NCBI GenBank assembly: GCA_963920635.1
Contig: OY987299.1
Location: 18,713,401 to 18,777,400 of the forward strand
Reading direction: 5' to 3'
Length of the DNA: 64,000 nt
From: Pseudeuparius sepicola
Lineage: Eukaryota; Arthropoda; Insecta; Coleoptera; Anthribidae
Both the position numbers and the translations under genes were made by a program. The notes under the pieces are model-generated. The model saw only the letters and a program-made list of their open reading frames with translations, had not been told where the DNA came from and did no database searches. This document shows positions 30,925 through 40,935 of the stretch, piece after piece (positions within the stretch are counted from its first letter, which is position 1; every line of letters begins with the position of its first letter).

Positions 30925-31099
30925 GCTTCAGAAAATATAATATTTGTAGTCTTGCCGACGGGCCCCAAGCTTGTTAAAAAATACCTTTTGTCACCATTCA
31001 ATTCGTCAATTCGCTCTTGAGTTAATTGCTCCGTAAAACGCTGAGGCAGGATGGTCTTGAAGTCGGCAAATTCCACCACTACCTTTTCCACTACCACAT
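30921..31099 (-). pseudogene. TIR OB-like gene, deleted copy (E1 right end)
   Basis: The deletion removes most of the first 40 codons and brings a TAG two codons after the ATG. The 3' half remains. The left-end copy (14321-14608) is intact. Confidence 0.85.
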
Positions 31100-31263
31100 G
31101 TTGTAAATGATCTGCGTGTCTGATGAGATCTTAGTTGAACCTCTCCTATATAGCTGTTTCAATAGGAGTGGGGAGAGAGTGGGGAGACGGGCAAAACCTA
31201 GGAGAGTACCAGACCAGACAGGTTTCGACAAGTCTGGTCTGGTGCTCTCTTAGTATCTCTACT

Positions 31264-32815
31264 CTTAGCGTCATAAAGAAGTTCTAAAGTTCTGAAGATC
31301 TCTATTAATACCTTCATATTACCAATTGGTCGTAAATATGGAACGTAGTGTTATATTGTGCAGTGTTTGCTTGTAATACGAAGACATTTCATTCTGTCTC
31401 GGCCGTAAAAACGAAATTATACGTTGGTGATATTATGCAATAAAGCATCTCAGTTTTTGACGATTGTACTCAACGGAATCTATTGCGAATTTTTATTTAC
31501 TGTGAAAATTGTAAATATAGCTCGAAAATTTACAACGCGCCTTTAAAATAATGGAAATTAAAGGAAATGAAAGCAAAAATATAAAATATGAACGTGCTTA
31601 AATTAAAATTTAAAGTGTTACAGTTTGTACAGGATCGTTCGATATGTCGAAAATACATGTTTTCCACTCAAATTTCTATGATTTGTGCCCACAAATTAAA
31701 TTCGAATTTTGCCACTTTCGTAAGACAAACATGGTTGTCCTATTTAACTGAATTTCTGATGGCAAACATGGCCGACGGTGCTTATATGACTTGGTAGTTG
31801 TAAAACTTCAGTCAAACTACTAAGAGGTCATAAATAGTTCTAAATCTGTCAAACGACTATTACCTAAGAGGTTATAAAGCGACTAAAACTAAAATCAAAA
31901 TTACAGAATACGTATTTATATGCGCATGCGCGTGGAGGGCTGTCTTTAGAAATTTCTGCGGTCCGGGGTAGGTGCCTCGTCAAGTTCGTAGTAGTGCTAG
32001 TAGTAGTAGTAGTATAAAAAAATAAAGATTTGTATGACAAAACTGATTTAATTCCAAATTTTTGTAACTGCTCCTCTAACTTCCTGAGCATTTGTATTTG
32101 CCCAGTCTTTTGTAAAACTCATAATAATTTTTAACAGATGCTGATATGCTTATACTGTAGACATTTATTACTGCTTTACATTTACTGTATGATATATGGC
32201 ACACCATAATATGATACATATTATGATACAATAAATTACGTCTCACTTTTACTAATGACCCTACGAAAGTCGTATAAAGGTATTTTATTAAAATAACCAC
32301 TTACTGGGGTCATATTGAGGTTGAAATTAATATTAACGCACATGTGCACTACTTTCTTACCGTCATGTTCTCATTTCTATGTCGTATTAAGATCTTACTT
32401 AAAACTGTTCTACAACATCTATGACTTCTACTTACTGATGTCTTATAATATATTTAAATCGTCTTTATAAGACTATCGCTCCACAAAGTTTTAATGTGGT
32501 CAAATTATTTTCTTTACAACCGTCGTACAACTATATTTCTAAAGTCATAAAAGTTGTTGTATTCTCAACGACGGAGACCTCTTTACATCCTTATAATAAC
32601 CTTCGAAAGACTATATAATGTTGACGTTAAAGTAACCATGTTATACCTGTTATAAGACTTGTATAGAACAATTACTTTCACGATTTGAGTAAATAACATC
32701 CTAACAACTACTATAAGACCTATAGTTATTTTGTCTATCCTAAGCGACAATTTTATAACCCTAATACAACTATTTGGACTTAAGATAAATAATTATAACT
32801 TAAAATGTTACTTGG
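31264..32815. repeat. Half of an older TIR element, split by E2 insertion
   Basis: The segment starts with CTTAGC (31264-31269) next to E1 and ends AAATGTTACTTGGG (32803-32816). The same AAATGTTACTTGGG ends the sequence right of E2 (53840-53853). If the spacer is flipped, the two become terminal inverted repeats (CCCAAGTAACATTT) of one element of about 1.8 kb into which a Maverick inserted. No coding capacity recognised. It includes a short TAGTAG microsatellite (about 31989-32013). A G-run follows. Confidence 0.7.
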
Positions 32816-32983
32816 GGGGGGGGGGGGAGCTGAAACCAACCTCAACTTTTTTTTCAAATGCCTATGGCTTGTGACCTCTCATTGGAAAGGTGACAGAAAG
32901 GCGAATCCAGCGCACTAGTCACATTAATTTTTTGAGAAGGTTGAAGGTTGCAAAAAAATTAAAATGATTTTTTTAAATTTAGT

Positions 32984-33360
32984 TTGAATGCCGTATTCAA
33001 AGGAACGAATTGTTGTAAACTACAGAACATTCCTTATTTAAGTTATCCCGATTTGCCACCAATAAATCAAGGTACTGTTAGTAAGATAGAGAAACGATAT
33101 CAAGAAATGGGTCATGTCAGAAATGCACCAAGGCAGAGGCGTGATGCTGTTGATGACGACACGAACACGAAATTAAATATGCTAGTTGCTCTTGAAGAAA
33201 ATCCAGTCACTCCAGCTCTTCAACTGGCTCGCGATAATGATCTTAATCACAAAACAGTTTTGAAAGTACTTAAGCAAGAGAAAAAATGCCATATAATATG
33301 CATGCTGTTCAAGATGATCCAGAACGACGAATTGAATTTTGTGATGGGTCAATTTACGTC
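32984..33360 (+). pseudogene. Transposase-like helix-turn-helix relic
   Basis: The frame from 32984 contains PPINQGTVSKIEKRY, HVRNAPRQRR and then a second HTH-like segment (EENPVTPALQLARDNDLNHK, then TVLKVLKQEK). This resembles the N-terminal HTH pair of insect IS630/Tc1-like or DUF4817-type transposon proteins. At about 33300 the homologous reading moves to another frame (VQDDPERRIEFCD), so a frameshift is present, and no DDE core follows. Confidence 0.6.
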
Positions 33361-34185
33361 GGATAGGCTGGTTTTGGACTCACTTTGAGTTCGTTTAAAG
33401 TTTTCAATTTGGAAATTTCAGGTGTTTTTCGAAAAAGTGCGCTGGCCGGGCATTTAGAAACTTCCAAGTTCAATTTCGACCGGATTTTCGGTTTCTATGG
33501 GCCAAACTGCGTCGGATACGCCTGTTTCCGGAAAATTTTAATTTTTTCTCGGAATAGTAAAATTTCAGTTTCCAAAGGGGTTGACCCCCCGAAAATCTCG
33601 GAGAAATATTCGCCCCACTCACAGAGGATATTCCATGCGGGTCTGATTTCACAGTACCTTATATCTACATCTCGAGGCTGCGTGGATTGGCGCCCAGAAT
33701 GTCGTAGCTCTAACCGTTTCTGCACAAATGGATTTCAAAGTCAAATCGAAAGTGAAAACTCGAAGTTCGTTTTTTTTACAACTTTGTTGCTGCGTCCGGA
33801 TTAAGCGTAATTCTATAAGCGTGAAATGGAGCTTTTCCTAAGTAAATCGACCAGCCGAATCGATTTAGCATGGTCCCGAAGACGTAGGTCTCACAGGTTT
33901 TGAGCAAATAATTTTTTCGAAAATTCGACCCCCCGATTTTGGAGGTGTTGGACAATTTTGGACATTAAATACGAAATCTCGCAAACGACTTTAACCGAAT
34001 TTAACCTATATTTCCATCATCTACTGGTCGAACTACGTCGGAAGAACCTATTTTCCGGGCAGGTTAATATTCTTGGAAATTCAAAAAAGTGCGCTGGCCG
34101 GGCACTTAGAAATTTTATAGAGCTATTTGGAGGCCGGATCCGTATTCTACGGGTCAATTTACGTCGGATAGGCTGGTTTAAGGTT
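33340..34185. repeat. Degenerate tandem repeat block
   Basis: GTCAATTTACGTCGGATAGG occurs near 33349 and 34154; AAAAGTGCGCTGGCCGGGCA occurs near 33434 and 34087; related CGTCGGA-x-CCTGTTTTCCGG variants are near 33509 and 34035. This suggests an old satellite-like or composite repeat. ORFs here are not convincing. Confidence 0.5.
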
Positions 34186-35400
34186 TAATATTGTTCTTCA
34201 AACAAATATCATAGATAATTTTGTAGCGAACAACTTTTGTTAAGAAAATTTCGCGCTGTCGTTAGCAGAAAAAAAGATATTAGATGTGAAAAAAATTGCA
34301 ACGGCTTTTTCTTCGATTATTTTCTTATAACTTGTTATATAATAATATGCAGAATTCAAGAAAATGACAAGAGAACAAATTTGCAGAGCACCTTTCTTCC
34401 TTTAAAAATAGTATCGACTATTTTTTTGGGAAAATTAAAAATACAGCTGTTATCCGCAAAAAACTAATTTACCACTAAATTCAAGATGGCAGAAAACCTG
34501 CAAAGGGTTGATGGTCGAAAATTCGGATTTCTATATGGTGTCCTATTGATGGATAAGAAAATTTTTCTTACCCAATGAATTGCATTATTACCCATATAAA
34601 TTCAATTAAATTTACTGGATTAATGTATTTGTACACCTAAATATTGATACGAGTCGTCCTATGGCATCATATCATAATCTCGTATTTTTCCTGTTGCTCC
34701 GGTCCCACAGAATAATAATTTTACCTAACCCCGACGTTATTTTTGGGTTCATTTACATTCAACGAGGGTTCGACTCCTATCCTCGCCGAGGATTCAATAA
34801 CATGATAATTAGCTACAAGGTAGGTGTAGACGTGTGTTTGATATTTTGAAATTACCTCGGAGCCCTGTACTGCAGGAGAATTGGGTATCGTACAGAATGC
34901 AACAACGAGGGGTAATTTTGAAATAGTTGAGCGTAGTAGGGCTGGAATGTAGCTGGGAAACATAGGTGATCGTCGGAGAATACTCTGAATACTTTATCGT
35001 TGAAATTTGCTGCACGCAAGGTATATCCGTAATGGAAAATTAACAACGATATTTCGTAGACTATTTTCTGTGGCTATAGAAAAACTGATTTTACTGTATC
35101 CGGTTAGGTTAGATTAACAACACTGTGCGCTTTTTTGGCCAAGAAGGTTGTTGCACCCCACTTTTTTCCGCAGTTACAAAAATTAAATAGTCTAGATCTT
35201 CCGAACTACGTGAGGCCTAACCCAAAGTGACATTTACTTTCTTATTACTTCCACATCACTACGTTAGAAAGTAGATAGGTACCTATGGTTTCGGCAAAAA
35301 AATCACAATTTTTGGAAATATAGCCCAAAAATGATTTTCTGTGGCTGAGGAAGGGCTAAAGTTAAATATTAAGATCAAATTTTCTAGGGGCATGACGTCA
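34186..35400. other. Intergenic, no gene recognised
   Basis: AT-rich with no recognisable ORF, tRNA or terminal repeat. It lies within the inverted spacer. Confidence 0.4.
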
Positions 35401-35411
35401 TGTCCACAAAA

Positions 35412-36427
35412 CCAAGGCCTACTATAAAGACAGGCCCTGGCGCACAAAAATCACGTGACCATCTTAGTCGGACGTTACATGACATTTGTCAGATAACTGA
35501 AAGCAACAGCTTGGGTTTTGAGAATTTTTCAATGTTTAAAGTGTTTTTAAACGTCTTAGTTTATATTTTGGAAACAGGTTTGTGTCTAGTGCGCGTGTGT
35601 CCTGGCGGAGGGGAACCGCCCAGGTGTTATTATGGCCTCTGGGTGTCTGGATGGGAGTCGTGCCGTCCAAGAGTATTGGTGCCGCTCGCACCGATGCGAC
35701 GCGACGCGTGAGCCTGTAAGGGGAATTCTCCCCCGAACCACAGAATAGGGAACCCGGAATGGACTATTATCGACATGGGACAGTATTAGTATTGGACAGT
35801 GGAGCCTGAGACACAGAGGGGTGAACTGCTTACGGGAGATCCGCGAGTTCAGACGGTCCGGGTGGCTGGAAGCCGTTCCCGTTGACCACGTTCGGGTTTG
35901 TGTATTTATTGTATTCACCATTCACCTTGTGCGAAATAAATCAGTGTTGTATCATACTCGAGGATTTTCGTTGTCGACCTACGCCCTGATATGGTCTTTC
36001 ACGCTGCCGATCAACTGAGACCTCGTCAATATTTACAGTACCTACTGAGGTTAGTTTTTATTTTTATTTCGTAAAAAATAACCTAAATACCAAATATTGG
36101 GTCTGTTTATATTATATTTATACATATTACAAAAGCCAGGAAGAAAGTGTGTCGCCATAACAAACATTTGTTTTGCCTCGGGATGAAAATTTCCGCCAAA
36201 AATGGATTCGTCAAATCCCAACTGAGATTTAATTTCTAAAAAAACCCTTAGGTATGTGTGGCTAACACATTTTCAAGAAAGTGAAACAATAATTAAAGTG
36301 GACAAATGTGTTGTGGGAGGAAAATACCTATAGAGAATATCACCTAAGCTAAAGGAAGGTGATGTCCCAACAATTTTTGAGAATGTGCCAAAATATTGTG
36401 AGTGCAGCCTAAAACAGCTGAGGCAGG
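35412..36427 (-). repeat. Host tandem unit, copy B, right part (inverted in this assembly)
   Basis: Reverse complement of 12981-13930 with minor differences, for example the ACAGAATAGGGAACCCGGAA segment near 35741. Read outward from E2 it begins CCTGCCTCAGCTG, the exact continuation of the target broken at 14156. Confidence 0.85.
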
Positions 36428-36591
36428 AGTAGAGATACTAAGAGAGCACCAGACCAGACTTGTCGAAACCTGTCTGGTCTGGTACTCTCCTAGGTTTTGC
36501 CCGTCTCCCCACTCTCTCCCCACTCCTATTGAAACAGCTATATAGGAGAGGTTCAACTAAGATCTCATCAGACACGCAGATCATTTACAGC

Positions 36592-36879
36592 ATGTCCTTC
36601 TTAAATAGTTTAAACAATTTGCTGGTGAAAAATCTGGTGAATGTTCGAGATTTGGAAGTAAATAAAAAATTTGAGATCCAGTGTTTTAAGAGAATAAATA
36701 CCAAGTTTGGGGAAAAGGTAGTGGTGGAATTTGCCGACTTCAAGACCATCCTGCCTCAGCGTTTTACGGAGCAATTAACTCAAGAGCGAATTGACGAATT
36801 GAATGGTGACAAAAGGTATTTTTTAACAAGCTTGGGGCCCGTCGGCAAGACTACAAATATTATATTTTCTGAAGCATGA
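36592..36879 (+). CDS. TIR OB-like protein (E2, PLA2 side)
   Basis: Intact 95-aa copy. The base before the start codon context differs from the polymerase-side copy (CAGCATG versus CAACATG). TATATAGG lies 53 bp upstream. Confidence 0.55.
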   Translation: MSFLNSLNNLLVKNLVNVRDLEVNKKFEIQCFKRINTKFGEKVVVEFADFKTILPQRFTEQLTQERIDELNGDKRYFLTSLGPVGKTTNIIFSEA

Positions 36880-36977
36880 GCGAGAGACTGCGGCGATATA
36901 TGGAGGCACTCGAAGAGCTGAGACGCTTGATTATTATGTATGAACTAACTAAAAAGTTTAGAAATGTAAAGTTGTGA
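36876..36977 (+). CDS. 33-codon TIR ORF (E2, PLA2 side)
   Basis: Intact, in ATGA overlap with the OB-like gene. Confidence 0.35.
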   Translation: MSERLRRYMEALEELRRLIIMYELTKKFRNVKL

Positions 36978-37017
36978 AAATAAAAAATATTATTTGTTTG
37001 TGTGTTTTTTATTTCCC

Positions 37018-37025
37018 TATATAAG
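37018..37025 (+). promoter_or_regulatory. TATA box of the PLA2/protease unit
   Basis: TATATAAG, 32 bp before the ATG here and 40 bp in E1 because of the 8-bp difference. It starts just inside the TIR boundary. Confidence 0.6.
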
Positions 37026-37049
37026 AGGGAATAAACCTGTGTCAATCCA

Positions 37050-37817
37050 ATGCTGGTTGTTAAAGGGGGTGGAGTGTTGAACACATTAATTGACAAATTA
37101 CCGATCGAGTTACATTTTCCGGGATACCAGTATTGTGGCCCTGGTACTAAATTAGAAAAACGTCTTTCTAGGGGTGATACTGGCATAAACAAGTTGGATG
37201 AATCTTGCTTAATTCATGATGTTGCATACAGTAAAAACAAATCATTAGAAGAACGACGCAAGGCAGATTGGGAACTGGAAAATCGGGCTTGGGATAGAGT
37301 CAAATCAAGAGACGCCAAATTTGGTGAGAAAACAGCTGCCTGGTTCGTTACGAGTGCAATGAAAGTTAAAAGGAAATTGGGTATGGGTATGAAACGCCCA
37401 TTTTCGTTTAGAAGAGATATTGTAAAGAAGGTTGAAAAAGCCCTAAAGAAATCTTTTACTAACAATGAGTTGAATGATCTAAAAAAATTGAAAAAATCAT
37501 CGTTAGCAGCCGTGAGAGCAGCACGCGTGCACATAAAAAAAGCGGGTGGAAAAAGTAAACTAAGAATACCTAGAATTATTCCCTTTGAAGAAAAGAAAGG
37601 AGGTTTTCTCCCGCTTCTGCCTATACTGGCTGCTTTAGGGGCCCTTGGTTCTATAGCCGGAGGGGCTAGCAGTATAGCCAAAACAATAATTGACGTAAAT
37701 AATACAAAAAAGCTGATGGAGAATGGAAAGCAATCTATGAAGATCGTCGGTTCTGGACTCTATTTGCGGAAAAATAAACGTGGGTTCGGTCTTTTTTTAA
37801 AGAAAAAAAACTATTGA
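37050..37817 (+). CDS. PLA2-domain virion protein with pVI-like tail (E2)
   Basis: Identical protein to the E1 copy: calcium loop and His-Asp catalytic pair, hydrophobic segment, two adenain-type sites, and the same slippery run just before the TGA. The ATG is only 32 bp from the TATA box, so the 5' leader would be very short. Confidence 0.88.
   Translation: MLVVKGGGVLNTLIDKLPIELHFPGYQYCGPGTKLEKRLSRGDTGINKLDESCLIHDVAYSKNKSLEERRKADWELENRAWDRVKSRDAKFGEKTAAWFVTSAMKVKRKLGMGMKRPFSFRRDIVKKVEKALKKSFTNNELNDLKKLKKSSLAAVRAARVHIKKAGGKSKLRIPRIIPFEEKKGGFLPLLPILAALGALGSIAGGASSIAKTIIDVNNTKKLMENGKQSMKIVGSGLYLRKNKRGFGLFLKKKNY
37793..37811 (+). promoter_or_regulatory. Tandem -1 frameshift heptamers (E2)
   Basis: T-TTT-TTA at 37793-37799 and A-AAA-AAC at 37805-37811, both in phase with PLA2 codons; stop TGA at 37815. 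Confidence 0.6.
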
Positions 37818-38164
37818 AGCCGCCCAACAGACCTTTATCCAACCTAGATTTACTTAAATATGCCGATGGAATTCCTTACTTTAGAGGTGTGTATATGAGA
37901 GATACACTACCTAAAAACCCGAGAAAAAATGAGTCGGCCATTTTAAATTTGGATGTGCAGAGGAACTCCGGGTCTCATTGGGTGGCATATCGCAAGAGAG
38001 GAAGAAAATGCGAGTATTTCGACAGCTTTGGCAACCTGAAACCGCCAAAAGAACTCATCAGATATTTGGGAAATGAGGTTGAAGTTGAATATAACAACAA
38101 TTCTTATCAAAACTATAACGAGATGAACTGTGGTCATTTGTGTCTAAGCTTCCTAAGAAACTAA
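37811..38164 (+). CDS. PRO: Adenain-like cysteine protease, no ATG start (E2)
   Basis: Identical to the E1 copy. Conservation of both the missing ATG and the slip sites in both copies argues against a random start-codon loss, though the copies are too recent for this to be strong evidence. Confidence 0.85.
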   Translation, partial: LLKPPNRPLSNLDLLKYADGIPYFRGVYMRDTLPKNPRKNESAILNLDVQRNSGSHWVAYRKRGRKCEYFDSFGNLKPPKELIRYLGNEVEVEYNNNSYQNYNEMNCGHLCLSFLRN

Positions 38165-38267
38165 ATAAAATTTCAAAATATGAAGTGTGTTTAATTTGTT
38201 CCCAAAAGTCGCCGAAAATATTCTGAATACCAATTAGACAATAACAATAACAGTTTTCAAGTTTTTC

Positions 38268-38275
38268 TATAAAAG
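38268..38275 (+). promoter_or_regulatory. TATA box of the penton-like gene
   Basis: TATAAAAG, 36 bp before the ATG. The same octamer precedes the capsid and membrane-protein genes (39061-39068 and 40469-40476). Confidence 0.6.
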
Positions 38276-38303
38276 GGGTAGTTGAGGAGAGAATTCATCA
38301 ATT

Positions 38304-39014
38304 ATGTCGCTGTTGTTCACACTACACGGATTTACTTCCACACTGTCTATTGACTTTAATATTCCTATACATTTAGAATCAGATTTTGAGTATGGTTTGG
38401 CCCTGCTAGGATTTCACACATATAACAGTATACCCAATATAGATGTTGGTGTCAACAAATTTTATTATATAAATGCTGATGGGTATCGCAAATGTTTAGT
38501 AATCCCCACAGGCTCGTACGAAATTGAGGCCCTAGAAAAGTACATAGTTGGCGCTTTAAGAAAGGAGGAGTCTGATCAGAAAAATCCAATTTCAATAAAA
38601 GCCAATAACAGTACTTTAAAGTGTGAAATTTACAGTGATAAATATACAGTAGATTTTCTACCAACAGACTCTATTGCTCATGTGTTAGGATTTTCTCCTA
38701 GTCTATTAGAGTCTGGACAATTACATACTTCTGATATATCTGTAAATATCGTGAAGGTCAGAACTATACATATAGATTGTAACGTAACATCTGGAGCATA
38801 CTATAAAAATCAACCAACTCATACGATTTACGAGTTTGCAGTTAGCAGCGATCCTGGTTACGCTATAGACGAGTCTCCGAAAAATCTGGTGTACATGCCA
38901 GTTGCAAAGCGTGAGATTAATAATTTGACTGTAAATATTCTCGATCAGAACTCTCAACCTGTAAATTTTAGAGGTGAGGAAATAATTGTACGGTTGGAGT
39001 TGAAGCGTGTATGA
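38304..39014 (+). CDS. Penton-like minor capsid protein (E2)
   Basis: 236 aa, identical to E1. Intact, with FRGEE near its C-terminus. Confidence 0.85.
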   Translation: MSLLFTLHGFTSTLSIDFNIPIHLESDFEYGLALLGFHTYNSIPNIDVGVNKFYYINADGYRKCLVIPTGSYEIEALEKYIVGALRKEESDQKNPISIKANNSTLKCEIYSDKYTVDFLPTDSIAHVLGFSPSLLESGQLHTSDISVNIVKVRTIHIDCNVTSGAYYKNQPTHTIYEFAVSSDPGYAIDESPKNLVYMPVAKREINNLTVNILDQNSQPVNFRGEEIIVRLELKRV

Positions 39015-39027
39015 AATTTTTGTGAAA

Positions 39028-39249
39028 ATGGTTTTGGTTTTTGATGACAGATATCAACCGTATAAAAGGCAATCACAATGCTCCAAAAATTCACTAACAA
39101 ATATTTCACCGAAGAGTGCAGATCGTCTCTCGTTGGAAAATCAACAATTTTTAAAAGATATTTCACCGAAGAGTGCAGATCGTCTCTCGTTGGAAAATCA
39201 AGAATTTTTGAAAGCACTTGGCTATGTCCCTAACACCTCAAGTGTTTAA
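39028..39249 (+). CDS. Small LSxEN protein with duplicated unit (E2)
   Basis: 73 aa, identical to E1. The 57-bp duplicated DNA runs from about 39102 to 39215. The TATAAAAG at 39061 lies inside this gene and probably serves the capsid gene. Confidence 0.55.
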   Translation: MVLVFDDRYQPYKRQSQCSKNSLTNISPKSADRLSLENQQFLKDISPKSADRLSLENQEFLKALGYVPNTSSV

Positions 39250-40459
39250 TGTGCATCGCACCCCAACCTATGATGAATCTATTCAACGTTTAGAGAAGCG
39301 CACCTATTACCCATTTGTAAAGTCATTTAGGAATAATGATACTGTGGAAATAACCATTAATCAGGGTGATGCATGGTTGTTGATGTACGATGCGTCGATT
39401 TTTGTCAAAGGTACAGTGGCTAAGAAAACCGGTGCTGGACAATGCAAACTAGCCAACAACGGTGCCGCATTTCTATTCGATTCAATTTCTTATGAACTAA
39501 ATGGCAAGGAAGTAGAAGTAGTGAGAAACCCCGGAATTGTGAGTACGATCAGATCGTATCTTTGCTATACTGCTAATGACGAAAAATGCATGTCAACAGC
39601 AAGCTGGGTTGGGGTTAATAAATCTTTTGCTGTTAACAATGATGGAACATTCAATGTAAGAATACCGCTAAAACATCTGTTTGGAATATTCAACGATTAT
39701 CAGATGGCAATTTGTGGTAAACAAACAGTGAGACTAATACGAGCTCGAAATGATAACAATGCCTTATTACTAACCCAAGACGCTGCAAGACCAGATCCTG
39801 CCATAACTGCAGAAATAACAATTTCCAACATTGAATTAAAGGTTAAACATATTCAGCCGAATGATATCATTAGATTGGATCTGCTTAAATCTATAAAAAT
39901 TGATCGTCCAATTATAATGGCGTTCCGCAAATGGGAGCTACATGAATTGCCAAATCTTACTGTAAACTCCCAAAGAGAAATATGGGCCGTAAAATCGTCA
40001 GCAGCCGCGTCAACTCCTCGGTACGTCATAGTTGGATTTCAGACTGATCGCAATGATAATTCTAAAAAAAATCCCACGTCATTTGATCACATAGATGCGA
40101 CTGATGTAAGATTAATTGTAAACGGTGAATATTTTCCATTCGAACGTCAGAGATTGAATTTTGCTGCTAACGACTTTTTGGAGGCCTATCACAACTATGT
40201 GGAATTTTATCCGAGTTACATGAATGCAATGGAGAGTCGCCCGCTACTTAGCTATGCAGATTACAAAAATAATGCAACCCTGTTTGTAATTGACTGTTCT
40301 CGCCGGAATGAATCTATAAAAATAAACACAGTTGATGTTAAGTTGGACATAGAAAATAGTGATGGATTTCCTGATAGAACTCGAGCCTACTGCATAATTG
40401 TGCATGACTGTACCATGGAGTATTTACCTTTAAGTGAAACTGTACGAGATTTAATGTAG
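39224..40459 (+). CDS. MCP: Major capsid protein (E2)
   Basis: 411 aa, identical to E1. Start ATG 39224 chosen because the longer frame begins with TTG. Confidence 0.85.
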   Translation: MSLTPQVFNVHRTPTYDESIQRLEKRTYYPFVKSFRNNDTVEITINQGDAWLLMYDASIFVKGTVAKKTGAGQCKLANNGAAFLFDSISYELNGKEVEVVRNPGIVSTIRSYLCYTANDEKCMSTASWVGVNKSFAVNNDGTFNVRIPLKHLFGIFNDYQMAICGKQTVRLIRARNDNNALLLTQDAARPDPAITAEITISNIELKVKHIQPNDIIRLDLLKSIKIDRPIIMAFRKWELHELPNLTVNSQREIWAVKSSAAASTPRYVIVGFQTDRNDNSKKNPTSFDHIDATDVRLIVNGEYFPFERQRLNFAANDFLEAYHNYVEFYPSYMNAMESRPLLSYADYKNNATLFVIDCSRRNESIKINTVDVKLDIENSDGFPDRTRAYCIIVHDCTMEYLPLSETVRDLM

Positions 40460-40509
40460 ATCCGTATATATAAAAGAACATTTACTGATACATTTCAGTT
40501 ATAATCAAG

Positions 40510-40935
40510 ATGTTGCTGAGTTTGGGTCACATTATTTTGTTCTCATTAATAAATAATGTGTTCTATATTTACAACCCTGAAGATGCTAAGGTATCTATTT
40601 GCGAACAGGATAAAAGATGTTTCCCATTTAAAACGGTAGTTGAAAAAATTTCGGTAGCAAGACTGCCTAAAAATGCTACTCAGTTTAAACTTCGAGCAGT
40701 ATTCCAAAATCATACGATTGCTGAAAGTGTGTGGAGGGAGGTCCCACCTTCCACCACGCCCACAATGGCCACACCCAGAGACCTCAGTCAAGAACAACAT
40801 ATAAAAGACCTCGCTTTCGTGCCACTAATTTACTACATTACTATATGTTCTTCATTGCTAGTAGCAAAATTATTTATTGAAATAGTAAGAGTATTACTGA
40901 ATGAGCGATGGAGCATAATTACGAGAGTCTTATAA
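40510..40935 (+). CDS. Predicted membrane protein (E2)
   Basis: 141 aa, identical to E1, with signal-like start and a C-terminal hydrophobic segment. The 28-bp overlap with IAP is preserved. Confidence 0.6.
   Translation: MLLSLGHIILFSLINNVFYIYNPEDAKVSICEQDKRCFPFKTVVEKISVARLPKNATQFKLRAVFQNHTIAESVWREVPPSTTPTMATPRDLSQEQHIKDLAFVPLIYYITICSSLLVAKLFIEIVRVLLNERWSIITRVL

Larger units (their letters stand above)
14157..31263 (+). mobile_element. Maverick/Polinton element E1 (17,107 bp)
   Basis: Begins AGTAGAGATACT and ends with its inverse AGTATCTCTACT, fitting the AG...CT termini of Polintons. It encodes POLB, integrase, packaging ATPase, protease and both capsid proteins, so family assignment is secure. 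Protein sequences are almost identical to E2. Defects seen: +1 frameshift in POLB and a deletion in the right TIR. The two 6-mers flanking this copy differ (CCTGCC left, CTTAGC right); each finds its partner at E2. Confidence 0.97.
30789..31263. repeat. E1 right terminal inverted repeat, with internal deletion
   Basis: Inverted copy of the left TIR, but 115 bp present in the other three TIRs are replaced by 6 bp (ACTACC, 31090-31095), leaving 475 bp. The filler repeats the adjacent ACTACC, as in microhomology-mediated or slipped repair. Confidence 0.92.
36428..37011. repeat. E2 PLA2-side terminal inverted repeat (584 bp)
   Basis: Full-length copy, including the subterminal hairpin at 36442-36489. 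Confidence 0.95.
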
